Shown here one piece after another: positions 1-8,036 of a stretch of DNA of 64,000 bases. The translations under genes and the position numbers were made by a program. Within the stretch, counting starts at the first letter, position 1. Every line of letters begins with the position of its first letter. This stretch comes from Halobacillus litoralis (GTDB taxonomy: Bacteria; Bacillota; Bacilli; Bacillales; Halobacillaceae). Where the stretch lies: contig NZ_CP026118.1 in assembly GCF_004101865.1 (NCBI RefSeq), positions 1,054,001 through 1,118,000 of the forward strand. The letters are read 5' to 3'. The notes under the pieces are model-generated. The model was not told where the DNA came from. It saw only the letters and a list, made by a program, of their open reading frames with translations, and searched no databases.

Positions 1-492
1 TTGATCGACTCCCTCGTCCGACTTTTCTCTCCACTCTAGAGATAAAAGTTCTTCCACTTTCATTCCGCGATAGTCCTTAATAAAAGAATGATAGCGGCCT
101 TCTACCCACTCGGCTATATTGGCTTTCAATTTGTCTGAAGTAACCTCGATATCAAAGGACTCTAATAAATGTTCGACTGTTTTGTCTTGTTGAATCATTG
201 TTCGCACTTCTTCTTGCGCCCAACCTGTCATTTGGTTTTGAAAATCCGGGTGAGCAAGCTTTCTCCTGATCCCTTCAGGCGTAAGGAGGTGATTGACTAC
301 CATCTTCCCTAATTGCTGAGCCAATTCCTTTTGTCGTTTCGGAATCAGCCCCGGTGTTAATGGGAGCCGGTAATTCCCTATATGAATCGCCCTGTATGGA
401 CGAAATAACATTTTAATCGCTAACGAGTTGGTCAATCCACCAATAAGTGCACCGACCCCAACCATAAGTAAAATAAGCATAACTGGATTCAT
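1..492 (-). CDS. DUF445 family membrane protein (YheB-like), 3' end outside window
   Basis: Only the first 164 codons are visible; the gene runs off the left edge. The N-terminus has one hydrophobic segment (about residues 3-22) followed by a conserved block with NSLAIKMLFRP and TPGLIPKRQ, typical of DUF445 proteins such as B. subtilis YheB (about 375 residues). The family is membrane anchored at its N-terminus and its function is unknown. The start is the ATG at 492. It is the last visible gene of a leftward stretch and has no close partner; the ferritin-like gene upstream ends in its own terminator. Family assignment is by recognition of the N-terminal block and is fairly secure. Confidence 0.85.
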   Translation of the reverse strand, partial: MNPVMLILLMVGVGALIGGLTNSLAIKMLFRPYRAIHIGNYRLPLTPGLIPKRQKELAQQLGKMVVNHLLTPEGIRRKLAHPDFQNQMTGWAQEEVRTMIQQDKTVEHLLESFDIEVTSDKLKANIAEWVEGRYHSFIKDYRGMKVEELLSLEWREKSDEGVDQ

Positions 493-671
493 GATACAAC
501 CTCTTTCTGATCTTGGTGTACCAAGTATAATTGAAATAATAATGTTGTGCCAATAACAGGCAGTTATAATAGCTGATTGCAGAAGTTGGATACAACTAAT
601 CCACATTCAACAAAAGCATCTTAAGCAGTAGTAAGCTACTGTTGGTCTTTCATCACGATCAACTCAGAAAA

Positions 672-705
672 ACAAAAAAGGTCCAGATTTATCCAGGACC
701 TCCCT
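672..705 (-). terminator. Terminator of ferritin-like gene
   Basis: A stem AGGTCC/GGACCT followed on the minus strand by a run of six U, just after the stop codon of the gene at 710-1120. Confidence 0.75.
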
Positions 706-709
706 ACGC

Positions 710-1120
710 TCATTTTAAGCGTCCATATATCGTTCCAAATCTGGTTGCATGCTCCATCTCATCGGTCATCGCTATGAACAAAGGCTGGTAGGCCATCGGA
801 GTCGGAATCATGAACAACATTTGTCTGTACATTTCTGCTGCTTCAAACTCATCTTTTTGCGCTTTAATGACACCTTCCTCAAATGAACGATAGGAAACAG
901 GATCGGGCTCGAATTCATGGTAATGACCTGTCAGTTGAAAATAAAGGTGCTGGAACATTTGATAATGATTCAACTCATCATCTTCTGCATGCTTGATGTA
1001 ATCACGGAATAGACGATTACTTGTGTCCCCGCCTAAACGTTTGTAAAAGTCATTGGCGTTCCATTCATTTTCAATCGCCTGTGCTAACATTTGGATAAAA
1101 GACTGATTTTGATTTTGCAT
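710..1120 (-). CDS. Ferritin-like (rubrerythrin-type) four-helix protein
   Basis: A 136-residue protein that reads as a helical bundle with acidic/His metal-ligand patterns: an early IENEWNANDFY segment, KHAEDDELNHYQ near residue 44, KDEFEAAEMYRQ near residue 88 and TDEMEHATRF near the C-terminus. These E...ExxH spacings are those of ferritin-like diiron domains. No rubredoxin C-terminal domain is present. Similar stand-alone proteins are common in Bacillaceae and are usually annotated only as ferritin-like; a role in oxidative stress or metal handling is an inference. The start is set by GGAGGGG five bases before the ATG. It is monocistronic, with its own terminator. Confidence 0.8.
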   Translation of the reverse strand: MQNQNQSFIQMLAQAIENEWNANDFYKRLGGDTSNRLFRDYIKHAEDDELNHYQMFQHLYFQLTGHYHEFEPDPVSYRSFEEGVIKAQKDEFEAAEMYRQMLFMIPTPMAYQPLFIAMTDEMEHATRFGTIYGRLK

Positions 1121-1233
1121 TCAATCCCCTCCTCTATTCTTATAAATATGTTTGGGAGAGACAAGTTTATGACATGTTCTTCCCTCATCTTTTTCAATTT
1201 TCAGGGCAAAATGAGAAAAAAGGAGGTGAAGGC

Positions 1234-1407
1234 ATGCCTAAAAAGAAGAAGCACCAGGCGCCGGAGGGAAAAGATAAGTTTGAGGTGGATGTCGATCGCA
1301 TGATCAATGAAGGAATGGCTGGAGGAACTGTAAAACCGGTTTATGGAAGAGAGCAAATCGGGGAAGGCCATGAAATACCTGAAGAAGATAGTAACCGATA
1401 CCAATAA
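1234..1407 (+). CDS. Small charged protein of unknown function, 57 aa
   Basis: The start is the ATG at 1234, directly behind AAAGGAGGTGAAGGC; in-frame ATGs further upstream have no ribosome binding site. The protein begins with a lysine-rich tail (MPKKKK) and continues with an acidic, Gly-rich body (INEGMAGG, then YGREQIGEGHEIPEE). It has no membrane segment or Cys. It recalls the small DUF4025-like Bacillus proteins, but I cannot confirm this. It is divergent from the ferritin-like gene and followed by a hairpin. Confidence 0.6.
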   Translation: MPKKKKHQAPEGKDKFEVDVDRMINEGMAGGTVKPVYGREQIGEGHEIPEEDSNRYQ

Positions 1408-1427
1408 AGCCATTGGCAGCTATTTAA

Positions 1428-1473
1428 AAAGCTGTCTCCGCATAGTCGATCAGACACTTGCAGAGACAGCTTT
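1428..1473 (+). terminator. Hairpin after the 57-aa ORF, possible terminator
   Basis: An inverted repeat AAGCTGTCTC/GAGACAGCTT spans 1428-1473. The following bases are T-rich but not a clean U-run, so termination efficiency is uncertain. Confidence 0.4.
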
Positions 1474-1576
1474 CATACTTTTCAATTTTATCATTTGATT
1501 GTTAATGGAAGGCATTCCCTCCACTATTTATCAGCTCTATTAAAAGGTGCCAGAACTCGGTTTAGGTGGATAGGGC

Positions 1577-1660
1577 TCTCCCCTCGAGGTCTTAAGTCCA
1601 AACCTTACGGGAAGAAGGTCGCTTCCCTGCACGTTTGTTCTTAAGCTTGTCGAGGCTTTC
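1577..1660. repeat. Interspersed repeat family C, copy 1
   Basis: The borders CTCGAGGTCTTAAGTCC and GTTCTTAAGCTTGTCGAGGC match, in the opposite orientation, those of the element at 54146-54229, while the centre differs. CTCGAGG/CTTAAG at one end faces CTTAAG/GTCGAGG at the other, so the unit is roughly palindromic. It fills the gap between the 57-aa ORF and the CsoR-family gene. Confidence 0.7.
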
Positions 1661-1681
1661 CGGGCGCATCCGCTTTTAATA

Positions 1682-1963
1682 CTACCGGCTTTTGACAATC
1701 ATTTGTACGGCTTCGTTGATCAATTCTTCAGCGGATTCGCCTTCTTCATGAGCGTCCCGGATACAACCTTCCAGATTTTTTGCTACGATATATCCAATGG
1801 CACGATCCATTGCTGAACGGGCTGCTGAAAGCTGAGTGATGACTTCTTTGCAATCTTTATCTTCATCCATCATCTTTAAAACGCCTCGGACTTGTCCTTC
1901 AATTCGTTTCAGGCGGTTTTTCGTTTCTGGTCCATAAATACTCTGATCTTTTACATGGTCCAA
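1682..1963 (-). CDS. CsoR/DUF156 family repressor, CstR-like (persulfide-sensor type)
   Basis: A 93-residue all-helical repressor of the CsoR/RcnR/FrmR family, shown by the block RLKRIEGQVRGV. In copper-sensing CsoR the ligands are Cys, His and Cys. Here Cys38 and Cys67 are present, but the residue four before Cys67 is Asn63 (KNLEGC) instead of His. A Cys pair without the His is the pattern of CstR- and YrkD-type reactive sulfur sensors. The start is TTG at 1963, preceded by AAGGGG; the frame stays open upstream but has no Shine-Dalgarno. No rhodanese, TusA, copper chaperone or ATPase gene is adjacent, so the target is unknown. It is divergent from the PucR-type gene with a 112-base gap. Confidence 0.85.
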   Translation of the reverse strand: MDHVKDQSIYGPETKNRLKRIEGQVRGVLKMMDEDKDCKEVITQLSAARSAMDRAIGYIVAKNLEGCIRDAHEEGESAEELINEAVQMIVKSR

Positions 1964-2075
1964 TTTATTTACCCCTTTCACCTGTACGCACAAATTTCTA
2001 TACATACACCGCTTTGCGGAATTTCTACATTGTACTACTATAATAGTAAATATCCTACCAAAAAGGAAGAGATTC

Positions 2076-2972
2076 ATGACAGTCATAGACCAGCTAAAGC
2101 AAATGTACCCATCAATCATTACCAGGAAGCCTGAGGACCACAAAATATTTTCCGACTATGTATGGTTTGAGACTGATGAGATGGAGACTATCGGGATCAG
2201 GCATGAGGAATTGGATGCCCATTCTACCGAGCTGCTCTCCGTGTTTTTGACGCCCGTCTCTTTGGACCAGCCTGCGATGACTATCCGGGAAAAAAACTGG
2301 TCTTCGTTACTTCAGGAAGGTCAATGGAACGGTGAAATCGAATCTCCTGACTCTTATCGGTTCGTGTTGTTTTCCATTGAAGACTCATCGACAGATAAAG
2401 AAATTGTCCAAGAAGCATTCCAATCCCTTTTCCCTCAAGAAATGCCGATTTTATGGAAAACAGATCGAGATGGCTTCATTATAGAAGAGGTTTTCTCAGA
2501 GCAACAGGAAACGTTGTCATTTGAAGGAATTCCTGATGTATTAATGAGTGATTTTTATACGAAAATCCAGTTCTTTATCAGTGAGTTCTCCTCAGATGTG
2601 AAATATGCTCCTTTCATATTGGAATGGTCGGAAGATGGGGCGCGTCTCGCAAAAGAACGTCGCTTGGAATCCGTTGTCACGTATATTGATATCATGCCTT
2701 ATATTTACCTTGATTCTCTTTCAGTGGATAAGTGGCAGCATATCAAGCGCTCTGTTTTTCAAGGGATCGAGCAGGAAACTGATTTACTGCAGACGATCCG
2801 GGTTTTCCTTGAATCTGGATCAAATACCACACTTGCCGCTAAGAAGCTGTATATGCACCGCAACAGCCTGCAATACCGGGTGGATAAGTTCATTGAGAAG
2901 ACAGGTCTGGATGTGAAACAATTTGAAGGTGCAGTCATTACCTATCTCGCATTGTTGAATATGGATCACTGA
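2076..2972 (+). CDS. PucR/CdaR-type helix-turn-helix regulator (YxkF-like)
   Basis: A 298-residue protein whose last 60 residues form a PucR-type HTH (NTTLAAKKLYMHRNSLQYRVDK). The long N-terminal part has no recognised sensor signature. B. subtilis has a regulator of similar size and type (YxkF) directly before msmX, and the same pair occurs here, so it may control the sugar ATPase; this is an inference from gene order. The start at 2076 follows AAAGGAAGAGATTC. A perfect 15-bp inverted repeat separates it from msmX. Confidence 0.8.
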   Translation: MTVIDQLKQMYPSIITRKPEDHKIFSDYVWFETDEMETIGIRHEELDAHSTELLSVFLTPVSLDQPAMTIREKNWSSLLQEGQWNGEIESPDSYRFVLFSIEDSSTDKEIVQEAFQSLFPQEMPILWKTDRDGFIIEEVFSEQQETLSFEGIPDVLMSDFYTKIQFFISEFSSDVKYAPFILEWSEDGARLAKERRLESVVTYIDIMPYIYLDSLSVDKWQHIKRSVFQGIEQETDLLQTIRVFLESGSNTTLAAKKLYMHRNSLQYRVDKFIEKTGLDVKQFEGAVITYLALLNMDH

Positions 2973-2978
2973 TCTTTC

Positions 2979-3022
2979 GACAAAGTGCACAAAGCCTCTA
3001 AGCTACTTTTGTGCACTTTGTC
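2979..3022. repeat. Perfect 15-bp inverted repeat between the PucR-type gene and msmX
   Basis: The arm GACAAAGTGCACAAA (2979-2993) and its exact complement (3008-3022) are separated by 14 bases. No U-run follows on either strand, so it may be an operator, an mRNA-processing hairpin or a weak terminator. It lies 7 bases after the regulator stop and 80 bases before msmX. Confidence 0.7.
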
Positions 3023-3102
3023 CATTTACCGGAATAGTGAACTTCGATACACTTAAACCAATCAAGAAAGCGATTTCAAAATTTACATAGGGGGCTATTT
3101 AT

Positions 3103-4200
3103 ATGGCAGAATTGAAACTGAATAACATTGAAAAGGTTTATGATAAAAATGTAAGAGCGGTTGATGATTTCAATTTGCATATCAACGATAAAGAATTCGT
3201 TGTGTTCGTTGGACCATCCGGGTGCGGTAAATCTACAACGTTACGGATGATTGCCGGTTTGGAGGAAATTACAGGCGGTGATTTTACCATCGATGAGAAA
3301 CGTATGAACGATGTAGCACCAAAAGACCGTGACATCGCAATGGTATTCCAAAACTACGCCCTTTACCCTCACATGAACGTTTACGACAACATGGCATTTG
3401 GTTTGAAACTCCGGAAAATGAACAAAAGTGAAATTGAGAAACGTGTAAACAATGCGGCCCAAATTCTCGGTCTTGAAGCATTACTTGACCGTAAACCTAA
3501 AGCTCTGTCAGGCGGACAAAGACAACGTGTCGCACTTGGACGTGCTATCGTGCGTGATGCAAAAGTCTTCTTGATGGATGAGCCTTTATCCAACCTTGAT
3601 GCCAAACTTCGTGTACAAATGCGTGCTGAAATTCAAAAATTGCACCAGCGTCTGCAAACAACGACGATTTACGTTACACACGACCAGACAGAAGCGATGA
3701 CGATGGCTACACGTCTTGTCGTTATGAAAGATGGAATCATCCAACAGGTAGGAGCACCAAAAGAAGTGTATGATAAGCCGGAAAATGTTTTCGTCGGCGG
3801 TTTCATCGGCTCCCCTGCTATGAACTTCCTCAATGGCAAATTAGCGGATGGCCACGTCGAGCTAGGTGAGATCAAGCTTGCAGTCCCTGAAGGAAAAATG
3901 AAACCATTACGTGAACAAAACTATATCGGGAAAGATATCTTTCTAGGTGTAAGACCGGAAGATATGCATGATGAGCCGGTTTTCATTGATGCAAATCAAG
4001 ATAAAAAAATCACAGCAGATATTGAAGTTGCGGAATTGATGGGCTCAGAGTCGTATCTATATTCCAAACTTAACGATCAAGAGTTCATTGCCCGGGTCGA
4101 CTCACGTTCAGATGTAAAAGGGGGAGATCGCATTGAGTTGGCGATTGATATGAACAAAGTCCACTTCTTTGATAAAGAATCTGAGTTACGCATCCGATAA
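3103..4200 (+). CDS. msmX: MsmX/UgpC-type ABC transporter ATPase for multiple sugar importers
   Basis: 365 residues, the same length as B. subtilis MsmX. It has Walker A GPSGCGKSTTLRM (about residues 37-49), a Q-loop in FQNYALYPHM, the signature LSGGQRQRVALGRA, Walker B VFLMDEPLSNLD and the H-loop VTHDQTEAM, then a C-terminal TOBE/OB domain (GVRPEDMHDEP). The protein energises several carbohydrate ABC importers whose operons lack an ATPase. Consistent with this, no permease or binding protein lies nearby. The start follows AGGGGGC. Transcription probably ends at the GC-rich stem inside repeat A1. Confidence 0.95.
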   Translation: MAELKLNNIEKVYDKNVRAVDDFNLHINDKEFVVFVGPSGCGKSTTLRMIAGLEEITGGDFTIDEKRMNDVAPKDRDIAMVFQNYALYPHMNVYDNMAFGLKLRKMNKSEIEKRVNNAAQILGLEALLDRKPKALSGGQRQRVALGRAIVRDAKVFLMDEPLSNLDAKLRVQMRAEIQKLHQRLQTTTIYVTHDQTEAMTMATRLVVMKDGIIQQVGAPKEVYDKPENVFVGGFIGSPAMNFLNGKLADGHVELGEIKLAVPEGKMKPLREQNYIGKDIFLGVRPEDMHDEPVFIDANQDKKITADIEVAELMGSESYLYSKLNDQEFIARVDSRSDVKGGDRIELAIDMNKVHFFDKESELRIR

Positions 4201-4239
4201 TTGAACTCAAATGGTCGATCCAGATTAATTCAGAAAAAC

Positions 4240-4690
4240 GCAGCCCCTCGAAGGAGACGACTGAAGAACTGTAACTTTCTTAGTTATACATCAAAGAAGA
4301 AGCCGAGTAGGACGATTTTATCGTTCAACTCGGCTTTTTTATTTCGAGGAAACATTCGGCCGGCTTCCTCTCCAGGTGCTTTAGCATTCGATTTATATCG
4401 GCGGTGAATATCGCCACCTGCCCTTGTACACGCAGAGTGATTTTTTTATAAATCACTCTTTTTAGATGGGCGACTGTTGCTTCCATGAGGAGCGTTCGGT
4501 GGTGACGCCTGCGGGAACAGCGCGAGCCGAAGATCCACTTGGTCAAGTGATCTTCTTGACCAAGTTAGCTGAGGCCGTGCCCGCGGGCAAGCATCCACCG
4601 ACAAGCTATTCGTGAGAAGCAACAACAAACATTAACAGCTACTCTGGATTGAAAAAGGTTTTTCAGTAGCCTCCCTCGAGGCTGCGTTAT
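4240..4690. repeat. Interspersed repeat family A, longest copy (A1)
   Basis: This 450-base gene-free stretch holds the longest A-family copy. In order it shows: the GAAGAACTGTAAC block; a terminator-like GAAGCCGAGT/ACTCGGCTT stem; a GCTTTAG block; an AGAGTGATTT/AAATCACTCT hairpin; CCTGCGGGAACAGC; GATCCACTTGGTCAAG with its inverted partner CTTGACCAAG; GGCCGTGCCCGCGG; and an end block ending in GATTGAAAAAGGTTTTTCAG. Parts recur at 14146-14400, 38390-38590 and, inside a B element, at 35961-36098. No ORF of note is present. Confidence 0.75.
4299..4340 (+). terminator. Terminator of msmX, part of repeat A1
   Basis: A stem GAAGCCGAGT/ACTCGGCTT followed by a run of seven T, 100 bases after the msmX stop. 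The same hairpin in repeat A2 follows the cation-efflux gene at 13257-14126. Confidence 0.8.
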
Positions 4691-4695
4691 TTTCA

Positions 4696-4929
4696 TCATG
4701 TTTGGATGTCATTTAATCCACAGTCTTCACAAACGAATAAATGGACACATTGCTCTGCCACAGATGAATATGACTCTCCATCAACAAGATCTGTGTATTT
4801 CTGATCCAAATAGGGGCTGTAATCATCAAGAAAATCTGTTACACGTCCCTGGTCCATCATCGTTCCATTACATCTTGGGCAATGGCGCTCAGATTCAGCC
4901 CAGCCATTGCACAACCCGCATTCTTGCAT
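4696..4929 (-). CDS. Small cysteine-rich zinc-ribbon-like protein, 77 aa
   Basis: Cys pairs at residues 4/7 (CGLC), 17/20 (CPRC) and 67/70 (CEDC), plus Cys61, suggest one or two zinc-binding knuckles. The middle is acidic and carries no metal ligands. There is no membrane segment. The reading frame is clean and the Cys spacing regular, so I take it as a real gene. I do not recognise the family beyond zinc-ribbon-like. It lies 64 bases downstream of the ssp gene on the same strand, with the ssp terminator between. Confidence 0.6.
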   Translation of the reverse strand: MQECGLCNGWAESERHCPRCNGTMMDQGRVTDFLDDYSPYLDQKYTDLVDGESYSSVAEQCVHLFVCEDCGLNDIQT

Positions 4930-4946
4930 AAAAAGCCACTTCTTTC

Positions 4947-4984
4947 AAAAAAATAAGGAGAAAGGGCGCACCCTTTCTCCTTCT
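4947..4984 (-). terminator. Terminator of the ssp gene
   Basis: A 12-bp perfect stem AAGGAGAAAGGG/CCCTTTCTCCTT followed on the minus strand by a U-rich run. Confidence 0.9.
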
Positions 4985-4993
4985 TCACAATAT

Positions 4994-5203
4994 TTATCGT
5001 TTTTGTTGTTGTCCACCGAACTGCTGTTCAGCCATTTGTACAAGACGCTTAGTGATTTCTCCACCTACAGAACCGTTAGCACGGGAAGTAGAATCAGCAC
5101 CAAGTGCTACGCCGAATTCTTGAGCGATTTCGTATTTCATTTGGTCTAGAGCTTGTTGTACACCAGGTACAACCAACTCGTTTGAACTGTTGTTGTTAGC
5201 CAT
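4994..5203 (-). CDS. Alpha/beta-type small acid-soluble spore protein
   Basis: 69 residues with the two family signatures: YEIAQEFGV near residue 29 (the germination-protease cleavage region) and [15 protein letters not shown] near residue 41. The protein coats and protects DNA in the dormant spore. The start follows AGGAGGTGAGACAC. A forespore sigma-G-type promoter lies at 5233-5263. In B. subtilis sspB is in the same yhe neighbourhood, which fits the YheB homologue at the window start. Confidence 0.95.
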   Translation of the reverse strand: MANNNSSNELVVPGVQQALDQMKYEIAQEFGVALGADSTSRANGSVGGEITKRLVQMAEQQFGGQQQKR

Positions 5204-5232
5204 TGTGTCTCACCTCCTGTCCTGTGTAATTG

Positions 5233-5263
5233 TAGTATGGGTCGGACCTTTAATTTTTATGTC
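5233..5263 (-). promoter_or_regulatory. Sigma-G-type promoter of the ssp gene
   Basis: On the minus strand GACATA and CATACTA are separated by 18 bases, close to the sigma-G consensus (TGAATA, CATACTA). It lies 30 bases before the start codon of a forespore gene. Confidence 0.7.
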
Positions 5264-5329
5264 AAAAAAATTAGTGGAAATTAATGGAGATTTTTCATGA
5301 GACAATTAATTTGGCTAACAACAATAAAA

Positions 5330-6721
5330 TTATTTCGCGTTCGGCTTCGTCATTGCTTTAGGATCAACGTATTCTTCGAACTGTTCTTCTGTCAAAACAC
5401 CAAGTTCAACAGCGGTTTCCTTTAAGGTCTGGTCTCTTTCAAATGCGGTTTTCGCGATTTTTGCTGCATTTTCATATCCAATATGTGGATTAAGTGCTGT
5501 CACAAGCATCAGGGAATCACGCAAATATTTTTCAATTTGCTCGTGGTTCGGCTCAAGTCCGCTTACACAACGCTCATCAAAGGAAACGATACTGTCCGCA
5601 AGTAGTTGAGCAGATTGTAAGAAATTATAAGCGATGACAGGTTTGAATACATTCAATTCAAAATTCCCCTGACTTGCTGCGAAACCAATGGTCGCATCAT
5701 TCCCCATGACTTGTGCAGCTACCATGGTTACAGCTTCACTTTGAGTAGGGTTGACCTTACCTGGCATAATAGAGCTTCCCGGCTCATTGGCTGGAATCGT
5801 TATTTCACCAATGCCACAACGAGGACCGCTCGCAAGCCAGCGGACATCGTTTGCAATTTTCATTACATCCGCAGCAAGTGCTTTCAATGCTCCATGTGTA
5901 TGGACAAGTTCATCATGAGAGGTAAGTGCATGAAATTTATTCGGGGCAGAAACGAAGCCTTTACCTGTAGCTTCATTAATTTGAGCCACTACATGCTCTG
6001 AAAAGTCTTCGTGTGCATTCAGCCCCGTCCCAACAGCGGTACCGCCAATGGCCAGCTCTTTTACATATTCCGTACTTTCAATCAACATTTTTTCTGTTTT
6101 TTCCAACATACGGTGCCAGCCACTGATTTCCTGACCTAGTGTCAAAGGAGTTGCATCCTGCAAGTGGGTTCGGCCGATTTTGACGATCTCATTAAACGCT
6201 TCCATTTTTTCTTTCAAAGTCAGTTTGAACTGAATCAAAGCTGGCAAGACGACATCTTCAATCTTTCTTACAGATGCTATATGCATGGCCGTCGGATACG
6301 TATCATTGGAGCTTTGCGATTTATTGACATCATCATTTGGATGGAGACGTGTTTCTTTACCTTGCTCTGTCAACCACTGATTTCCAACATAAGCAATAAC
6401 TTCGTTTACGTTCATGTTGGATTGGGTACCACTCCCTGTCTGCCAAACGACGAGAGGAAAATGGTCTTCCAATTCACCAGCAAGAATTTGGTCAGCAGCA
6501 AATGCGATGGCTTCCGCTTTTTCTTCTTCCAATAAACCTAAAGCAGCGTTCGCTTTGGCTGCACTCTTTTTCAAAATGGCGAATCCTTCCACTACTTCTC
6601 GCGGCATTTTCTCATCACCGATCGGGAAGTTTTGTTTACTCCTTTGTGTCTGAGCACCCCAATATTTTTCACTTGGAACTTTGATTTCACCAATAGTATC
6701 TTTTTCAATACGGTAATCCAT
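5330..6721 (-). CDS. fumC: Class II fumarate hydratase
   Basis: 463 residues, the usual size of the iron-independent homotetrameric fumarase (B. subtilis CitG). It interconverts fumarate and L-malate in the TCA cycle. The family signature [15 protein letters not shown] lies near residue 318, and the substrate-binding blocks [29 protein letters not shown] and [13 protein letters not shown] are intact. The start follows AGGGAGGATTTCT. It stands alone between the spore gene and a divergent rightward gene. Confidence 0.97.
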   Translation of the reverse strand: MDYRIEKDTIGEIKVPSEKYWGAQTQRSKQNFPIGDEKMPREVVEGFAILKKSAAKANAALGLLEEEKAEAIAFAADQILAGELEDHFPLVVWQTGSGTQSNMNVNEVIAYVGNQWLTEQGKETRLHPNDDVNKSQSSNDTYPTAMHIASVRKIEDVVLPALIQFKLTLKEKMEAFNEIVKIGRTHLQDATPLTLGQEISGWHRMLEKTEKMLIESTEYVKELAIGGTAVGTGLNAHEDFSEHVVAQINEATGKGFVSAPNKFHALTSHDELVHTHGALKALAADVMKIANDVRWLASGPRCGIGEITIPANEPGSSIMPGKVNPTQSEAVTMVAAQVMGNDATIGFAASQGNFELNVFKPVIAYNFLQSAQLLADSIVSFDERCVSGLEPNHEQIEKYLRDSLMLVTALNPHIGYENAAKIAKTAFERDQTLKETAVELGVLTEEQFEEYVDPKAMTKPNAK

Positions 6722-6841
6722 AGAAATCCTCCCTTTATCAGTTCATTGTTTCCTCATTCATTGTATCAAGAATCTTTTGAACAATCATTAACAGCCCTTT
6801 TAATTTTGACAAATTCCCTTCCATTTTCCCGATTCTGATTA

Positions 6842-6870
6842 TTTACATTATTCTGATATTTATGTATAAT
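6842..6870 (+). promoter_or_regulatory. Sigma-A promoter for a structured leader or small RNA
   Basis: TTTACA and TATAAT are separated by exactly 17 bases. The predicted transcript starts near 6877 and runs into a hairpin and then an intrinsic terminator. Confidence 0.75.
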
Positions 6871-6876
6871 AAGTCT

Positions 6877-6969
6877 ATCAAGCAACTTGTACATATCATC
6901 TGACATTGCTTGATCTCTCATTTGGGTATAAGTGGTAAAAAAAGAGCCTTTTAATGGGCTCTTTTTTTC
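6877..6969 (+). ncRNA. Candidate structured leader / small RNA ending in a terminator
   Basis: The predicted transcript begins with a 9-bp perfect stem ATCAAGCAA/TTGCTTGAT (6877-6885 with 6906-6914). It ends with the terminator stem AAAGAGCC/GGCTCTTT (6941-6948 with 6957-6964) and a T-run. The phospholipase-like gene starts 40 bases beyond the terminator and I see no promoter in between. So the RNA is either a cis-acting attenuator for that gene or an independent small RNA of about 90 nt. It matches no riboswitch class I know. Confidence 0.55.
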
Positions 6970-7008
6970 GCTGTCATTTATTCAACTAAAAATACGGAGG
7001 TAATCGGT

Positions 7009-7923
7009 ATGCCGAATATTTGGACACATATCATTTTCGTCGACACACTTTGTCACGATCTCGGGCACAAAGCTTTGTTGGACACTTCTTATGCATCCCT
7101 TCATATGGGAGCCCAAGGTCCTGATCCGTTTTTTTATCATAATTTTCTACCCTTTCTTCCAGATCAAAAAGTCGCTGAAGTAGGAATGCAGTTGCACACA
7201 GAAAATTGCGGACCCTTTTTACTGGATATGATCAAGATCGGGAGTCAATCAAAGCATCATTTACAAGCCTATATTTTAGGTTTCGTCAGTCACCATATCC
7301 TCGACCGGCATACACACCCTTACATCCATTATCATGCCGGCTATGAGGGAAATAAGCACCAAAAACTCGAGGTGATCATTGATACATTGATGCTTCAACG
7401 TGAACGTAATAGGAAATCATGGCATACCCCTGTCCATAAAGAAATCAGAATCAAAAAAAACACCACAGCGATTGCCGACATGATGTATACATTAATTGAT
7501 ACTCATTATCCAGGCACTGTGGAAGCGTATTCCCCTTCCTTTGTCACACGATCTTTGCAGCATATACAAGCCGCACAACGGGTTTTGTATGACCCTTGGA
7601 AATGGAAAAATAAATACTTCGGTCCGCTCGTATCCTCCTTCTCCCATCAACCGATCAGTCAGCCGAAAGATTATTTGAATGAAAATCGTACAGACTGGAA
7701 TCACCCGGCTACTAACAAAGTTCGCGATGAATCTTTTTTGGACCTTTATAAAAAGGCGCTCGACGAAGGAGAAAGGCTTTTCAAACATATTTTCAACTAT
7801 TGGGAGACCCTCGAGGCAGCACATTGGTATAAGATTCAAGAAATCATCGACAATGTTTCTTATGACACAGGAGAAACTTTGGATAAAAAATTGACCAACA
7901 AGTACAGCCGCCCAATCATTTGA
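7009..7923 (+). CDS. Zinc-dependent phospholipase C family protein
   Basis: A 304-residue soluble protein without a signal peptide. His/Asp-rich blocks typical of the zinc-dependent PLC-like fold are visible: MPNIWTHIIF at the N-terminus, HMGAQGPDPFFYHNF (about residues 32-46), GFVSHHILDRHTHPYIHYHAG (about residues 92-112) and KLEVIIDTLM (about residue 121). The family is often annotated as a hydrolase of unknown substrate; the absence of a secretion signal argues against a classical exported phospholipase. The start follows ACGGAGGTAATCGGT. Expression may depend on read-through of the upstream terminator. Confidence 0.75.
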   Translation: MPNIWTHIIFVDTLCHDLGHKALLDTSYASLHMGAQGPDPFFYHNFLPFLPDQKVAEVGMQLHTENCGPFLLDMIKIGSQSKHHLQAYILGFVSHHILDRHTHPYIHYHAGYEGNKHQKLEVIIDTLMLQRERNRKSWHTPVHKEIRIKKNTTAIADMMYTLIDTHYPGTVEAYSPSFVTRSLQHIQAAQRVLYDPWKWKNKYFGPLVSSFSHQPISQPKDYLNENRTDWNHPATNKVRDESFLDLYKKALDEGERLFKHIFNYWETLEAAHWYKIQEIIDNVSYDTGETLDKKLTNKYSRPII

Positions 7924-8036
7924 TTTAAAAAAATTCTTTTATGCTTTAGTGTTTAAGCGAAAAAGCTTCATTCCATAGACGTTTCTATTATATTGGAGAA
8001 GGGGGGCGCGGCTATGGAGAATTAAAAGTTCCCCCC

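Noticed and set aside
413..595. 60-codon minus-strand frame next to the DUF445 gene
   Set aside because: It overlaps the start of the DUF445 gene in another frame and has no ribosome binding site.
3138..3875. Several minus-strand frames opposite msmX
   Set aside because: They are shadows of a strongly conserved ABC ATPase, with no family resemblance of their own.
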